The position numbers and the translations under genes are program-made. The notes under the pieces were generated by a model that saw nothing but the letters and a program-made list of their open reading frames with translations, did not search any database and had not been told where the DNA came from. A DNA stretch of 64,000 bases from NCBI GenBank assembly GCA_021781495.1, contig JAJXWS010000005.1, forward strand, positions 1 to 64,000, read 5' to 3'. Below are positions 51,639 to 59,422 of this stretch, piece by piece. Each line of letters opens with the position of its first letter. Within the stretch, counting starts at the first letter, position 1. This stretch comes from Acidobacteriota bacterium. Its GTDB lineage: Bacteria > Acidobacteriota > Terriglobia > Terriglobales > Acidobacteriaceae.

Positions 51639-54600
51639 TTAGTAGGTGATGTGAATCCCCATGGTGAAGGCGCGGTTACCGCCGATGGTGCCGGTGGCCG
51701 AGCCAAAGTTGGCTGCATTGTTCGGGCAGCCCATTGTATTGCTGATGGCGTACGGCGCAGAGCATGTTGTGCCGGGTGTATTCAGCGGAATCGTGGTGGG
51801 CAGTCGAATGGACCTGCCCGAGCCAGTGGAGTAAGGCAGCTGATCCAGATTGGCGCGCGTGGTCGCCTGATCCGTTGGGTCAGGGCTCGACACAAGCTGC
51901 CCATAGTTGATGTAGATGGAGCCTGGAGTGCAGTTCAGATAGCCTTCAATCGACTGCTGGGTTGCCGAAGTAGAGCACGCGTACGGCTGGCGGATCTGCG
52001 CCTGGTCCTGCGGCACATCCAGGCTGGTGGTGTTGGTCACGTTGAATGCGTTGAGCTCATAGTCGACGCCAATCTTCTCTGTCACGCGGAAGTGCTTGCG
52101 GAGCGAGAGGTCAAGCCGCTTCTGCATGGCCTGGCGGAAGATGTTGCGCTGACCGGTGTTGAAGGCGGTCTCGTAGATATCCTGCGGATCGCTGCCCGTT
52201 GAGACAGGCACGCCGGAGTCGCCGGGGTTGACGTAGTGGATGGCAATCTGGTTCGGATCGATGGTGGGAATGTAGCTGCCGGCCGAGCCGCGGAACGAGC
52301 CAGTGTTGCCGGTCAAGGCCGTGTGTGGATGCTGCGGGTCCTTGATGCCCAGTACGGGATTCATCAGGTTTGGATAGTCGCCAAAGCGCAGGCTGCCGAC
52401 CGCACCATAGAACTCATAGAGCGAGTACGGCTCGCCACTCTGGAGAATGCCCTGGCCGGTCACATGCCAGTCGTTGGCGATGTAGGCTGCGAGGGAGTGC
52501 TCTCTGGCGCTATTCGGAACAGCTACCTGGAAGTTGGCGCTGAAGACGTGCGTGCGATCGAAGTCAGAAGAAGCCCAGGAATCACGCAGCCGGAGCGGAT
52601 CGTCGCCCGTGAAGAAGAGGCCGATATCGCTCTGTTCGTCGAGGGCATGGCTCCACGTATAGCTGGCGCCGGCCTGGAAGTGATGCGAGAGCCGCTTCTC
52701 GATGTGTGTCTCCAAAGCGTCATATGCGGAAACGCCGACCGCTTTGAAGTCTGCTGCATTGGGGTTGTACCCCACGTAAGGCGCACGGAAGTCCGTATTG
52801 CCGCCGTCGTAGGTGTTCCACGGCTCGCCGGCGATGGGCATGTAGTACTGGTAGCCGTACTGATCCGTGAAGAGGTTGTACTGATTGAGCAACTCAAATC
52901 CGTACGTTGCGGTTTCGCCCCAGATGGGATTCTGCGGGGTCGCAATCCCCGGCTCGTTCAGCGGCAGCGGAATCACAGAGTGACGACCGCGGTTGCCGGT
53001 GTAGCCGACAGTAATTGCGACGTCATTCGAGGGCTGCCATTCCACGTTCAGCGTGTAGTTGATGGTGTAGGGCAGCTTGTTGTTCTTGTCATACGCACCG
53101 AAGTTCAGCGTTGGCGTGCAATCCAGATAGCCGGGGTACGTCTGGCTGTCGACGCCGCCACAGGCATTGCCATACTCCGGGTCTGAGGCCGGACCGGTCA
53201 TGATGTTGAGCTGATTCTGCAGGGCCTGCTTGACGCTGGCCGGGTTGGAGTTGGGCGGAATGTAGGAGCCGGGCGGAGTGGATTTAGCAGTGTGCAGGCC
53301 TGTGCCGATGGGGTCGGCCAGCGTGCCGCCGTTGCCCACGCCATAACTGACGAGAGGCGCTGACTCCGTAACACCGAACGGGCCGCCGATATCGCCACCC
53401 GCGGGCTGCGAGAGATAGGTGAACAGTTCGCCGCGATCGAAGTAGATGCCGCCGCCACCGCGAATGACGAGGTTGCCATGCTGCGCCTTGGGCGACCATG
53501 CAAAGCCGACGCGCGGCGAAATGCCCCACTGCCGGCCCTTCAGCGTGGAGTTGCTGACGCCCGGCGTTGGGAAGTACTTGTTGTTGCCTGCCACTTCAAA
53601 TCCGGCGTTGTTGACCGTAAAGCCGTTCGTGGTGTCGCCGGTAACGCTGTAGAGGGACGGGTTGAAGTTGAACATGTTCCCGTACCGCTCGGTCAGGCCG
53701 CCGTGATAGTCATAGCGGACACCAGCCGTGATGCTCAGGTTGGTAAGCGCCTGCCACTTGTCCTGGAAGTATCCAGAAAGCTCATTGGAGCGGTAATACC
53801 GGTTGCCGTTATTCCGCTTGCTGCTCGGATCAATGCTCTCCACGACGCTGGCGCTGCGATCATAGCCCTGTAGAAAGTCATCAAACCCATTCACCGTCAT
53901 CTGGATGTTGCCATCGCGATTGTTGGTGATGTTGAGCTGCGTATAGCTGTAGCCGCCACCGGCAACAATCGTGTGCTTGCCTGCCGTGAAAATCACGTTG
54001 GTGGAAGGATTCAGGCGGTTCTGGTAGTAGCCCATGTTGGTGAATGAGCTGGCAGGACCGAGACCGAGGCTGGGGGAATACTGGGAACTGTCGGCGAAGT
54101 TCTTGATGGTGATGCCGGGCAACCCGGGCGCGAAGTAGGCCGGGCTGAGCGGATCCGGGACGTAGGCAGAGCCCACGCCGAAGTTGCCGCCTGCGATCGT
54201 CTGCTTGAACAGGCTGTACGAGCCCATGCGCACAAAGCCCAGGCGCTGCTCCCAGTCCAGCCGCGAGCCGATGGAGAGCGTGTTGTCAATGGCGGCAACC
54301 TGCGAACCATTCTCCTGCGTGACGGGAAAGCCGGCGGTCTGCGAGTAGCCGTAGGGCTTGGTTACGGGCGCATCCTGATAGAAGTATTTTGCGGAAAGGC
54401 GGTCACTCTTGTTCACGTCGTAGTCCACCGAGATGGTGGCCTGGTTGGACGTGAGAACAGATGTGCCGATGAGGTTCACGTTGGGCACGCCATACGCATA
54501 CGGGGCGGTGGTCTGCGCCGACGGAATCAGGTATTGCCCGTTGGGCAGCTTGGCCGTGAGCAGCGCCTGTGCAATGGGGCTGATGTCCGCGGCTGTAGCG

Positions 54601-55793
54601 TGACCGCCCCAGATAGCATCGGCCTGCAACAAGCCATTGACCGAGCGGTCATCCGTCAGTCCGGAGGGCACCGTCATCTGCGACAGGCCCGTCGCCTGGT
54701 CGGAGTCAGAACGGCGCTGATAGGCAACAAAGACAAACAGCTTGTCCTTCTTGATGGGCCCGCCTGCGGTAAAGCCCAGCGACCAGCGATTCAGGTAGGG
54801 ATTGATCATCGAAGAAGGAAATACACCCACGCCCTGCTGAGAAAGCTGATAGGCCTGGCCGAAGAAGAAGGGCGAGGCGTTGAGCGCGTTGTTGGCAAAC
54901 GAGCCGTAAACCTGACCGTGCCAGTTGTTGGTTCCGGTAGCGGTGTTTACGTCAATCTGCGCGCCGCTTGTGGCTCCCTGCTGCGCGTCATACATGGAAG
55001 CGTTCACGCGCAGTTCCTGCATGAACTCCGGCGGAGGCGAGGGCAGGCTGTTGCCGTTCGATCCGTAGACCGAGGTTCCCACGGAGAACGAGCCGCCCAC
55101 GGTGGCATAGCTGCCGATGTTGAAGTTGTAACGCTGCGAGGTTGATCCGCTGGAACTCTTACCGTTGAACAGGTTCGTCGAGTCCACGCCATTCACCTGG
55201 AACGTGTTCGACGTATCGCGCTGGCCGTTTGCCCAGATGGGCTGGTTGCCGAGTCCCGCGTTGGAGTCCAGATTGGAGAGCAGTTCGGCATTCACGCCGG
55301 GCGACAGCACGGCCAACTGCGTGAAGCTGCCGGTGGCCAGCGGCGTAATGTCAATCTGCGCGGTGTCGAGCGTGTAGCCGTTGGTGGTGTCGGTCGCGTT
55401 CAGCAGCGGGGTCGAGGTCACCTCAATCGACTGCGACACATGGCCAATCCTCAGAGTCGCATTCACCGTGGTTGCACGCGCTTCCTGTACCGGAATGCTG
55501 CGCAGCTGGGTCGTGTCGAATCCACCGTGGGTGACGGTCACCACGTAAGTACCGATGGGCAGATTGAATATCTGGAAGAAGCCCGTCTCCTGGGAAGTGG
55601 TGCTTCGCGTTACGTTGATTGCGGAATTGGTTACGGTAACCGTAGCCCCGGGAATCGCTGCTCCTGTTGTGTCCAGCACGGTGCCGTTGATGGAACCCAG
55701 GGTCTGTTGTGCGGAACTCGGAATACAACAAAAGAGCGCAGCCAGAAACATCAGGCCGCACCCAGTAAAGCGCCTCCATGAAACTCGATGCAT
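51639..55793 (-). CDS. TonB-dependent receptor with N-terminal CarboxypepD_reg-like domain
   Basis: 1384 residues from ATG 55793 (AGGAG 6 bases upstream; the track ORF adds 124 residues of non-coding look). The signal peptide is RRFTGCGLMFLAALFCCIPSSAQQ. Then comes a carboxypeptidase-regulatory beta-sandwich (GSINGTVLDTTGAAIPGATVTVTNSAINVTRSTTSQETGFFQIFNLPIGTYVVTVTHGGF), a plug-like region (QSIEVTSTPLLNATDTTNGYTLDTAQIDITPLATG), and a long beta-barrel rich in Tyr, Asn and Gly, ending GIHITY. It imports a large ligand, by analogy a glycan or peptide; no ligand can be inferred. It shares its strand with the B12-type receptor upstream, from which it is separated by a terminator. Confidence 0.9.
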   Translation of the reverse strand: MHRVSWRRFTGCGLMFLAALFCCIPSSAQQTLGSINGTVLDTTGAAIPGATVTVTNSAINVTRSTTSQETGFFQIFNLPIGTYVVTVTHGGFDTTQLRSIPVQEARATTVNATLRIGHVSQSIEVTSTPLLNATDTTNGYTLDTAQIDITPLATGSFTQLAVLSPGVNAELLSNLDSNAGLGNQPIWANGQRDTSNTFQVNGVDSTNLFNGKSSSGSTSQRYNFNIGSYATVGGSFSVGTSVYGSNGNSLPSPPPEFMQELRVNASMYDAQQGATSGAQIDVNTATGTNNWHGQVYGSFANNALNASPFFFGQAYQLSQQGVGVFPSSMINPYLNRWSLGFTAGGPIKKDKLFVFVAYQRRSDSDQATGLSQMTVPSGLTDDRSVNGLLQADAIWGGHATAADISPIAQALLTAKLPNGQYLIPSAQTTAPYAYGVPNVNLIGTSVLTSNQATISVDYDVNKSDRLSAKYFYQDAPVTKPYGYSQTAGFPVTQENGSQVAAIDNTLSIGSRLDWEQRLGFVRMGSYSLFKQTIAGGNFGVGSAYVPDPLSPAYFAPGLPGITIKNFADSSQYSPSLGLGPASSFTNMGYYQNRLNPSTNVIFTAGKHTIVAGGGYSYTQLNITNNRDGNIQMTVNGFDDFLQGYDRSASVVESIDPSSKRNNGNRYYRSNELSGYFQDKWQALTNLSITAGVRYDYHGGLTERYGNMFNFNPSLYSVTGDTTNGFTVNNAGFEVAGNNKYFPTPGVSNSTLKGRQWGISPRVGFAWSPKAQHGNLVIRGGGGIYFDRGELFTYLSQPAGGDIGGPFGVTESAPLVSYGVGNGGTLADPIGTGLHTAKSTPPGSYIPPNSNPASVKQALQNQLNIMTGPASDPEYGNACGGVDSQTYPGYLDCTPTLNFGAYDKNNKLPYTINYTLNVEWQPSNDVAITVGYTGNRGRHSVIPLPLNEPGIATPQNPIWGETATYGFELLNQYNLFTDQYGYQYYMPIAGEPWNTYDGGNTDFRAPYVGYNPNAADFKAVGVSAYDALETHIEKRLSHHFQAGASYTWSHALDEQSDIGLFFTGDDPLRLRDSWASSDFDRTHVFSANFQVAVPNSAREHSLAAYIANDWHVTGQGILQSGEPYSLYEFYGAVGSLRFGDYPNLMNPVLGIKDPQHPHTALTGNTGSFRGSAGSYIPTIDPNQIAIHYVNPGDSGVPVSTGSDPQDIYETAFNTGQRNIFRQAMQKRLDLSLRKHFRVTEKIGVDYELNAFNVTNTTSLDVPQDQAQIRQPYACSTSATQQSIEGYLNCTPGSIYINYGQLVSSPDPTDQATTRANLDQLPYSTGSGRSIRLPTTIPLNTPGTTCSAPYAISNTMGCPNNAANFGSATGTIGGNRAFTMGIHITY

Positions 55794-55960
55794 TGGTCTC
55801 CTCGCAGTTTCTTCGCTTTGAGTGCATTGTTTTTGAGTTGCAGAAAATGGAAATAGGCGGTCGTGCTGCCTCGGCTTCAGATACCTAGCTTGACCTGTAC
55901 TGCATGAGGACTGTCTAAAGGGGGATAACGTAAGACAAGAATAGTGTGTGACAGCGACGT

Positions 55961-55990
55961 CCCTCTTTCCAAGAGGGAAATTCAATTTCC
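55961..55990. promoter_or_regulatory. Adjacent palindromes upstream of the TonB receptor gene
   Basis: CCCTCTT-TCC-AAGAGGG (55961-55977) overlaps the perfect palindrome GGAAATT-C-AATTTCC (55976-55990), 168-197 bases before the ATG of the receptor. They look like operator sites or a leader hairpin; no sigma-70 pair is evident. Confidence 0.4.
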
Positions 55991-56100
55991 GAATCGGTTT
56001 ACAAAAACTTAATTGTGGAAAAGGAGGGCGGAATTCCGACGCCGCGGTCGCAGCGGGAGGCGGGCCTCCGCGAATTGGCGCGGCATTTGGCCCTGAAATC

Positions 56101-56150
56101 AAAATATTCGCGCGACAGGCGGAATTCCGTCTGGATTCCGCCTGTCGCGC
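56101..56150 (-). terminator. Terminator of the B12-type TonB receptor gene
   Basis: A 16-bp perfect stem GCGCGACAGGCGGAAT / ATTCCGCCTGTCGCGC with a 9-base loop (56110-56150), followed on the minus strand by GAATATTTTGATTT. It lies about 60 bases after the receptor stop codon. Confidence 0.85.
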
Positions 56151-56210
56151 AGCAATGCATCTCAAATAATGGAATTAGGATGGTGCCCGGAGCAGGAGAT
56201 GTGCCTCCAC

Positions 56211-58691
56211 TCAGCGCCCGCTTCCCTTGCCCCATTGCAAACGCAAACCGGTACGTACGCCCACGGGCAGGTTGACATAACCGATGGGCGCAATGTGCTG
56301 ATTATTGGTCAGGTTGTCCAACTGGCCGTAGACGCTTATCCACGAAAGTAGCTGGAAGTTGCCACCAGCATCCAGCTTGGCGTAGCCGTAGTCGAGATTG
56401 CGATTGGGCAGCAGCAGGCTGTTTCCGAAGTTGATATCCGAGCCACCGAGAAAGTCTGAGTCGTCTGACCGGCTGGCGAAGGCCGCCGTGAACAGGGCTG
56501 TCAGCCTGCTGTGCGAATAGCTGGCCGTAAAGAAGCCCGTATGCGGCGGGCGACGGAACGGGCGCGCGCCCTGGAGCGGCGAGTACACACCCACCGGGAT
56601 TCCGTTGGAGGTGGGCACCGGCCCCAGCAGAGCTACGTCGTCATTGGAGAAGGAGCGCTGCACGACAGCGTCGAGGTAGGTGTATCCGCCGCGCAGAAAG
56701 ATGCTGCTTCGGATGCCGCCCTCCACGGTCGTTTCCACGCCGAGGGCGCGATATGCCTCCGTGTTCAGGCTCTGCTCGTAAGCTCCGTTGGCCTGCAGGA
56801 ACTGCTCAAGTTGATTCTGCTGCTCCTGCGTCAGATTCGGCAGCAGTTGGGGGATGAGGTTCAAACCCACGTACTCGATCTGCCGCCCAAACTCGTTATG
56901 GAAAAAGCTGGTACGGAAAACGAGGCGCTTGCTGAAGAATGCCTGCTCCACGCCACCCTCATACGTGCGAGTGGTAGGGGCAGCCAGCGGCGTAATGTGC
57001 AGTTGCTGAATGGTGGATTGACCGCCGTTGCTCGCAAGAAAGTTGTAGAGCGAGTAGAACTGGTCGGTCAGTGAGGGCTCGCGCACTGCATCGCCAAAGT
57101 TGAACAGCAGGCGCGTACCGCTGAAGATGCCCTCGCGCGGCCGCAGCAGGTAAGCGGAGAAGCCGGCCCGCGGCGAGGTTTGCGTGCCAAACAAGGAATA
57201 GTGTTCCAGGTCGCCGCCCAGCGTATAGAAGAAGCGGTTCTTGAAGTCGCCATGCACGGACGCACGATAGTCGTAGTTGGTGCGCTCTACGGGTGTGTAG
57301 TACGAGCTGCCCGGCTCTGCGCCGCGTTCGTCCTCATACTGGAAGCCGATCATGCCCACCAGGTGCGGCGTAAAGTCGTAGTCGCCCTGATAGACCAGCT
57401 CATCCCGGTTTGAAACGAGCTGATGCCCCTGCGGGTAGGTCCCGGCGTAATCCAGCAGCGCCTGGCCGGTGACCGAGTAGCCGTTTGCGCCGGTAATCGT
57501 GACCACATTGCCATAGCTGTCGCCGTAGGCATCAAACGTGCCGGAGCCGCTCTGCGACCACAGATTGTACTGCTCGCGCTTGCGAGCCAGGCCGTAGCGC
57601 ACTGTGTTGTGGAAGTCCGCCGTGGTCTGGTTGTCAATGGATGAGCTGAGATACAGATCCTGATCCTTCTGCGTAGCGTTGTCGGCCACATGGTAGAACT
57701 GCCACGCGTTGGGAACGCCCGTTCCGGCTACGCCGTAGTGCACCGTACCCCGTACCTGCGTGCGTCCGCTGGGCTGCCAGCCAAAGTTGCCCGCGGCGGT
57801 GGCCACGTGAAACTCGTCGTTGGGCAAGTCGTTCGCCGTCTGGTACCAGCTGAAGGCGCCCAGGTAATCGAGCTTGCGGTGCGCTCCGGCAACTTCAAGA
57901 TCCTCTTGCGAAGAGGCAAAGCTGCCCGCATCTCCGTGGAACAGGAAGGACGGGAAACTGGTGGTGCCGTGTGGCGTGGTCAGGCTGACAACACCGCTGG
58001 CCGCGTCGGCTCCGTAGAGGCTGGAGTTGGGCCCGCGATAGACCTCCGCGCTCTCGACGGCGGTCGTTGAAAGCGGCCCGAAGTCGAATCTTCCGCCCAG
58101 GTCGCCCACGCTTATGCCGTCCATCAAAATCATGTTGGAGTCTGAGTCACCGCCGCGAATGAACAGAGAACTTTGTGCGCCGCGCTGGCCAGTCTGCGCT
58201 ACAAATGTTCCGGGCATCAGCCGCAAAGCACTCACCAGGTCATTGCGCTGCGCCAGATCCAGCGGCTGCAGCACACTGGTCGCCGCGCTCGTTTGCGACT
58301 GCGGCGTGGGGGTTCCGGTCGCGGTCACCACAATGGACTCGCGCGCCCATTCCGGCTCCAGAACCAGGTTGCGCTCTACGCTGTCAAAGCGGCCGGCGTA
58401 GAACCCCGGCGTTGCCATCTGGCGGAACGTCCTGGCGGATACGACAAGATAGAAGCGGCTTTCGACGCCGGTCGTAACCTGGTAGCTTCCGTCCGGCCCG
58501 GAGACGGCCGTTGCCACCACTCCGCTCTGATTCAGGAGGGAGATCGTGGCGCCTGTCACCTTCGCCCCGGAGGTGTCCGTCACGATGCCGCGAATAGACG
58601 CGGCGCGGCAGGCAATGGCGGCAAAAAAAGAAAGAAAAATGAGAAAGGAAACACGCGCGGCACGGGCGCGCAAGCGTGGCAAGTCTGTCAT
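56211..58691 (-). CDS. TonB-dependent receptor, probable cobalamin (BtuB-type) transporter
   Basis: 826 residues from ATG 58691, with AAGGAG 6-7 bases upstream; the track start is 29 codons longer and runs into the riboswitch. The signal peptide is VSFLIFLSFFAAIACRA. A carboxypeptidase-regulatory domain follows (IRGIVTDTSGAKVTGATISLLNQSGVVATAVSGPDGSYQV), then a plug (SIVVTATGTPTPQ; LRLMPGTFVAQTGQRGAQSSLFIRGGDSDSNMILMDGISVGDLGGRFDFGPLSTTAVESAEVYRGPNSSLYGADAASGVVSL) and a barrel with ARASGAR-type strands. The plug region fits BtuB/FhuE relatives, and a cobalamin riboswitch precedes the gene, so B12 or a related corrinoid is the likely ligand. No btuCDF genes are nearby. Confidence 0.9.
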   Translation of the reverse strand: MTDLPRLRARAARVSFLIFLSFFAAIACRAASIRGIVTDTSGAKVTGATISLLNQSGVVATAVSGPDGSYQVTTGVESRFYLVVSARTFRQMATPGFYAGRFDSVERNLVLEPEWARESIVVTATGTPTPQSQTSAATSVLQPLDLAQRNDLVSALRLMPGTFVAQTGQRGAQSSLFIRGGDSDSNMILMDGISVGDLGGRFDFGPLSTTAVESAEVYRGPNSSLYGADAASGVVSLTTPHGTTSFPSFLFHGDAGSFASSQEDLEVAGAHRKLDYLGAFSWYQTANDLPNDEFHVATAAGNFGWQPSGRTQVRGTVHYGVAGTGVPNAWQFYHVADNATQKDQDLYLSSSIDNQTTADFHNTVRYGLARKREQYNLWSQSGSGTFDAYGDSYGNVVTITGANGYSVTGQALLDYAGTYPQGHQLVSNRDELVYQGDYDFTPHLVGMIGFQYEDERGAEPGSSYYTPVERTNYDYRASVHGDFKNRFFYTLGGDLEHYSLFGTQTSPRAGFSAYLLRPREGIFSGTRLLFNFGDAVREPSLTDQFYSLYNFLASNGGQSTIQQLHITPLAAPTTRTYEGGVEQAFFSKRLVFRTSFFHNEFGRQIEYVGLNLIPQLLPNLTQEQQNQLEQFLQANGAYEQSLNTEAYRALGVETTVEGGIRSSIFLRGGYTYLDAVVQRSFSNDDVALLGPVPTSNGIPVGVYSPLQGARPFRRPPHTGFFTASYSHSRLTALFTAAFASRSDDSDFLGGSDINFGNSLLLPNRNLDYGYAKLDAGGNFQLLSWISVYGQLDNLTNNQHIAPIGYVNLPVGVRTGLRLQWGKGSGR

Positions 58692-58741
58692 GCTGGCTCC
58701 TTCGTTCCCCTCGGAACGCAAGCGGGTTTGGGTGCGACCGG

Positions 58742-58970
58742 GACCGGTCTCCTGACTTGCGCCATTCTCATCGGCCACCTTCCCAAAGGCAGACCCTGCG
58801 GGACTGTCTCCAGTGGTTCATTGGCTGCCTTGCCTTGGCAAAGCAGCGCTGGCCGATCTCCTGCTCTGAGCCATACGACGGCCCATGCGGCAGGGGCGCT
58901 CACAGTTGCGGGGCAGTGGCGGAGTTTCACCGCCTTCCCGAACATCCCGGCGATTGCCGTGGTTGAACAT
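58742..58970 (-). promoter_or_regulatory. Cobalamin riboswitch
   Basis: On the minus strand the conserved core reads GGGAAGGCGGTGAAACTCCGCCACTGCCCCGCAACTGTGA, then further down CCACTGGAG, GGGAAGGTGGCCGATGA and GCGCAAGTCAGGAGACCGG. These are the marks of the cobalamin riboswitch, in the right order. The 3' end is about 50 bases before the receptor ATG, and a CGTTCC-GAGG-GGAACG hairpin abuts the AAGGAG, which suggests control at translation. Boundaries are approximate. Confidence 0.92.
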
Positions 58971-59027
58971 ACCGTCTCGCGGAGAGGCGGCTCTGACGTC
59001 ATGAAATGAGTTTCAGTGACATCAATA

Positions 59028-59056
59028 TTTATAAGCGCTATCCAGCATGGTGTCAA
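59028..59056 (-). promoter_or_regulatory. Sigma-70 promoter of the riboswitch-receptor transcript
   Basis: Minus strand TTGACA-N17-TATAAA: a perfect -35, a near-perfect -10 and ideal spacing. The predicted transcript start, near 59021, is about 50 bases before the riboswitch. Confidence 0.8.
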
Positions 59057-59110
59057 AAAGTAACGGTGCAAATCTCGGCTGGGAGGTCGGCGAAAAGGCT
59101 GGAAAAGCAC

Positions 59111-59187
59111 TGGTGACCCCGGGAAGATTCGAACTTCCGACACGCAGTTTAGGAAACTGCTGCTCTATCCACCTGAGCTACGGGGCC
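59111..59187 (-). tRNA. tRNA-Arg (anticodon CCT)
   Basis: On the minus strand: acceptor GGCCCCG / CGGGGTC, D arm with AGCTCAGGTGGATAGAGC, anticodon stem-loop CAGTTTCCTAAACTG giving anticodon CCT (reads AGG), T arm GGAAG-TTCGAAT-CTTCC, discriminator A and an encoded CCA (59113-59111). Confidence 0.96.
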
Positions 59188-59251
59188 ACTGTAATCACAG
59201 GGTACCACCGGTAGCGATTCATCAGCCAATACCAGCAAAGGGTGCAGTTTA

Positions 59252-59267
59252 TGTGAGCCTCATCACA
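59252..59267. promoter_or_regulatory. Crp/Fnr-family binding site
   Basis: TGTGA-GCCTCA-TCACA, a perfect match to the Crp-type palindrome. Its centre is about 60 bases upstream of the transcription start predicted from an AATTAT -10 at 59307-59312, with no good -35, as in class I activation. It lies in the 235-base gap between tRNA-Arg and the cytochrome gene. Confidence 0.6.
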
Positions 59268-59422
59268 GACAGACGTCTTTTGATCTCGCTTCAATGAGGC
59301 AGAAAGAATTATTGAGCTTATTTACAACTTCGCTCCTTCGACGAACGGTCATGGAAGGAGTCTGGTCTCTGCCGTTCTTCCGTCTGCCTTGACTGGATCC
59401 CTCATCGAAGGAGGAAGCCCCC

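Larger units (their letters stand above)
55794..56210. other. Intergenic region between the two TonB receptors
   Basis: 417 bases without a gene. It contains the leader of the first receptor, the palindromes at 55961-55990, two copies of GGCGGAATTCCG (56027-56038 and 56118-56129), and the terminator at 56110-56150. Confidence 0.6.
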
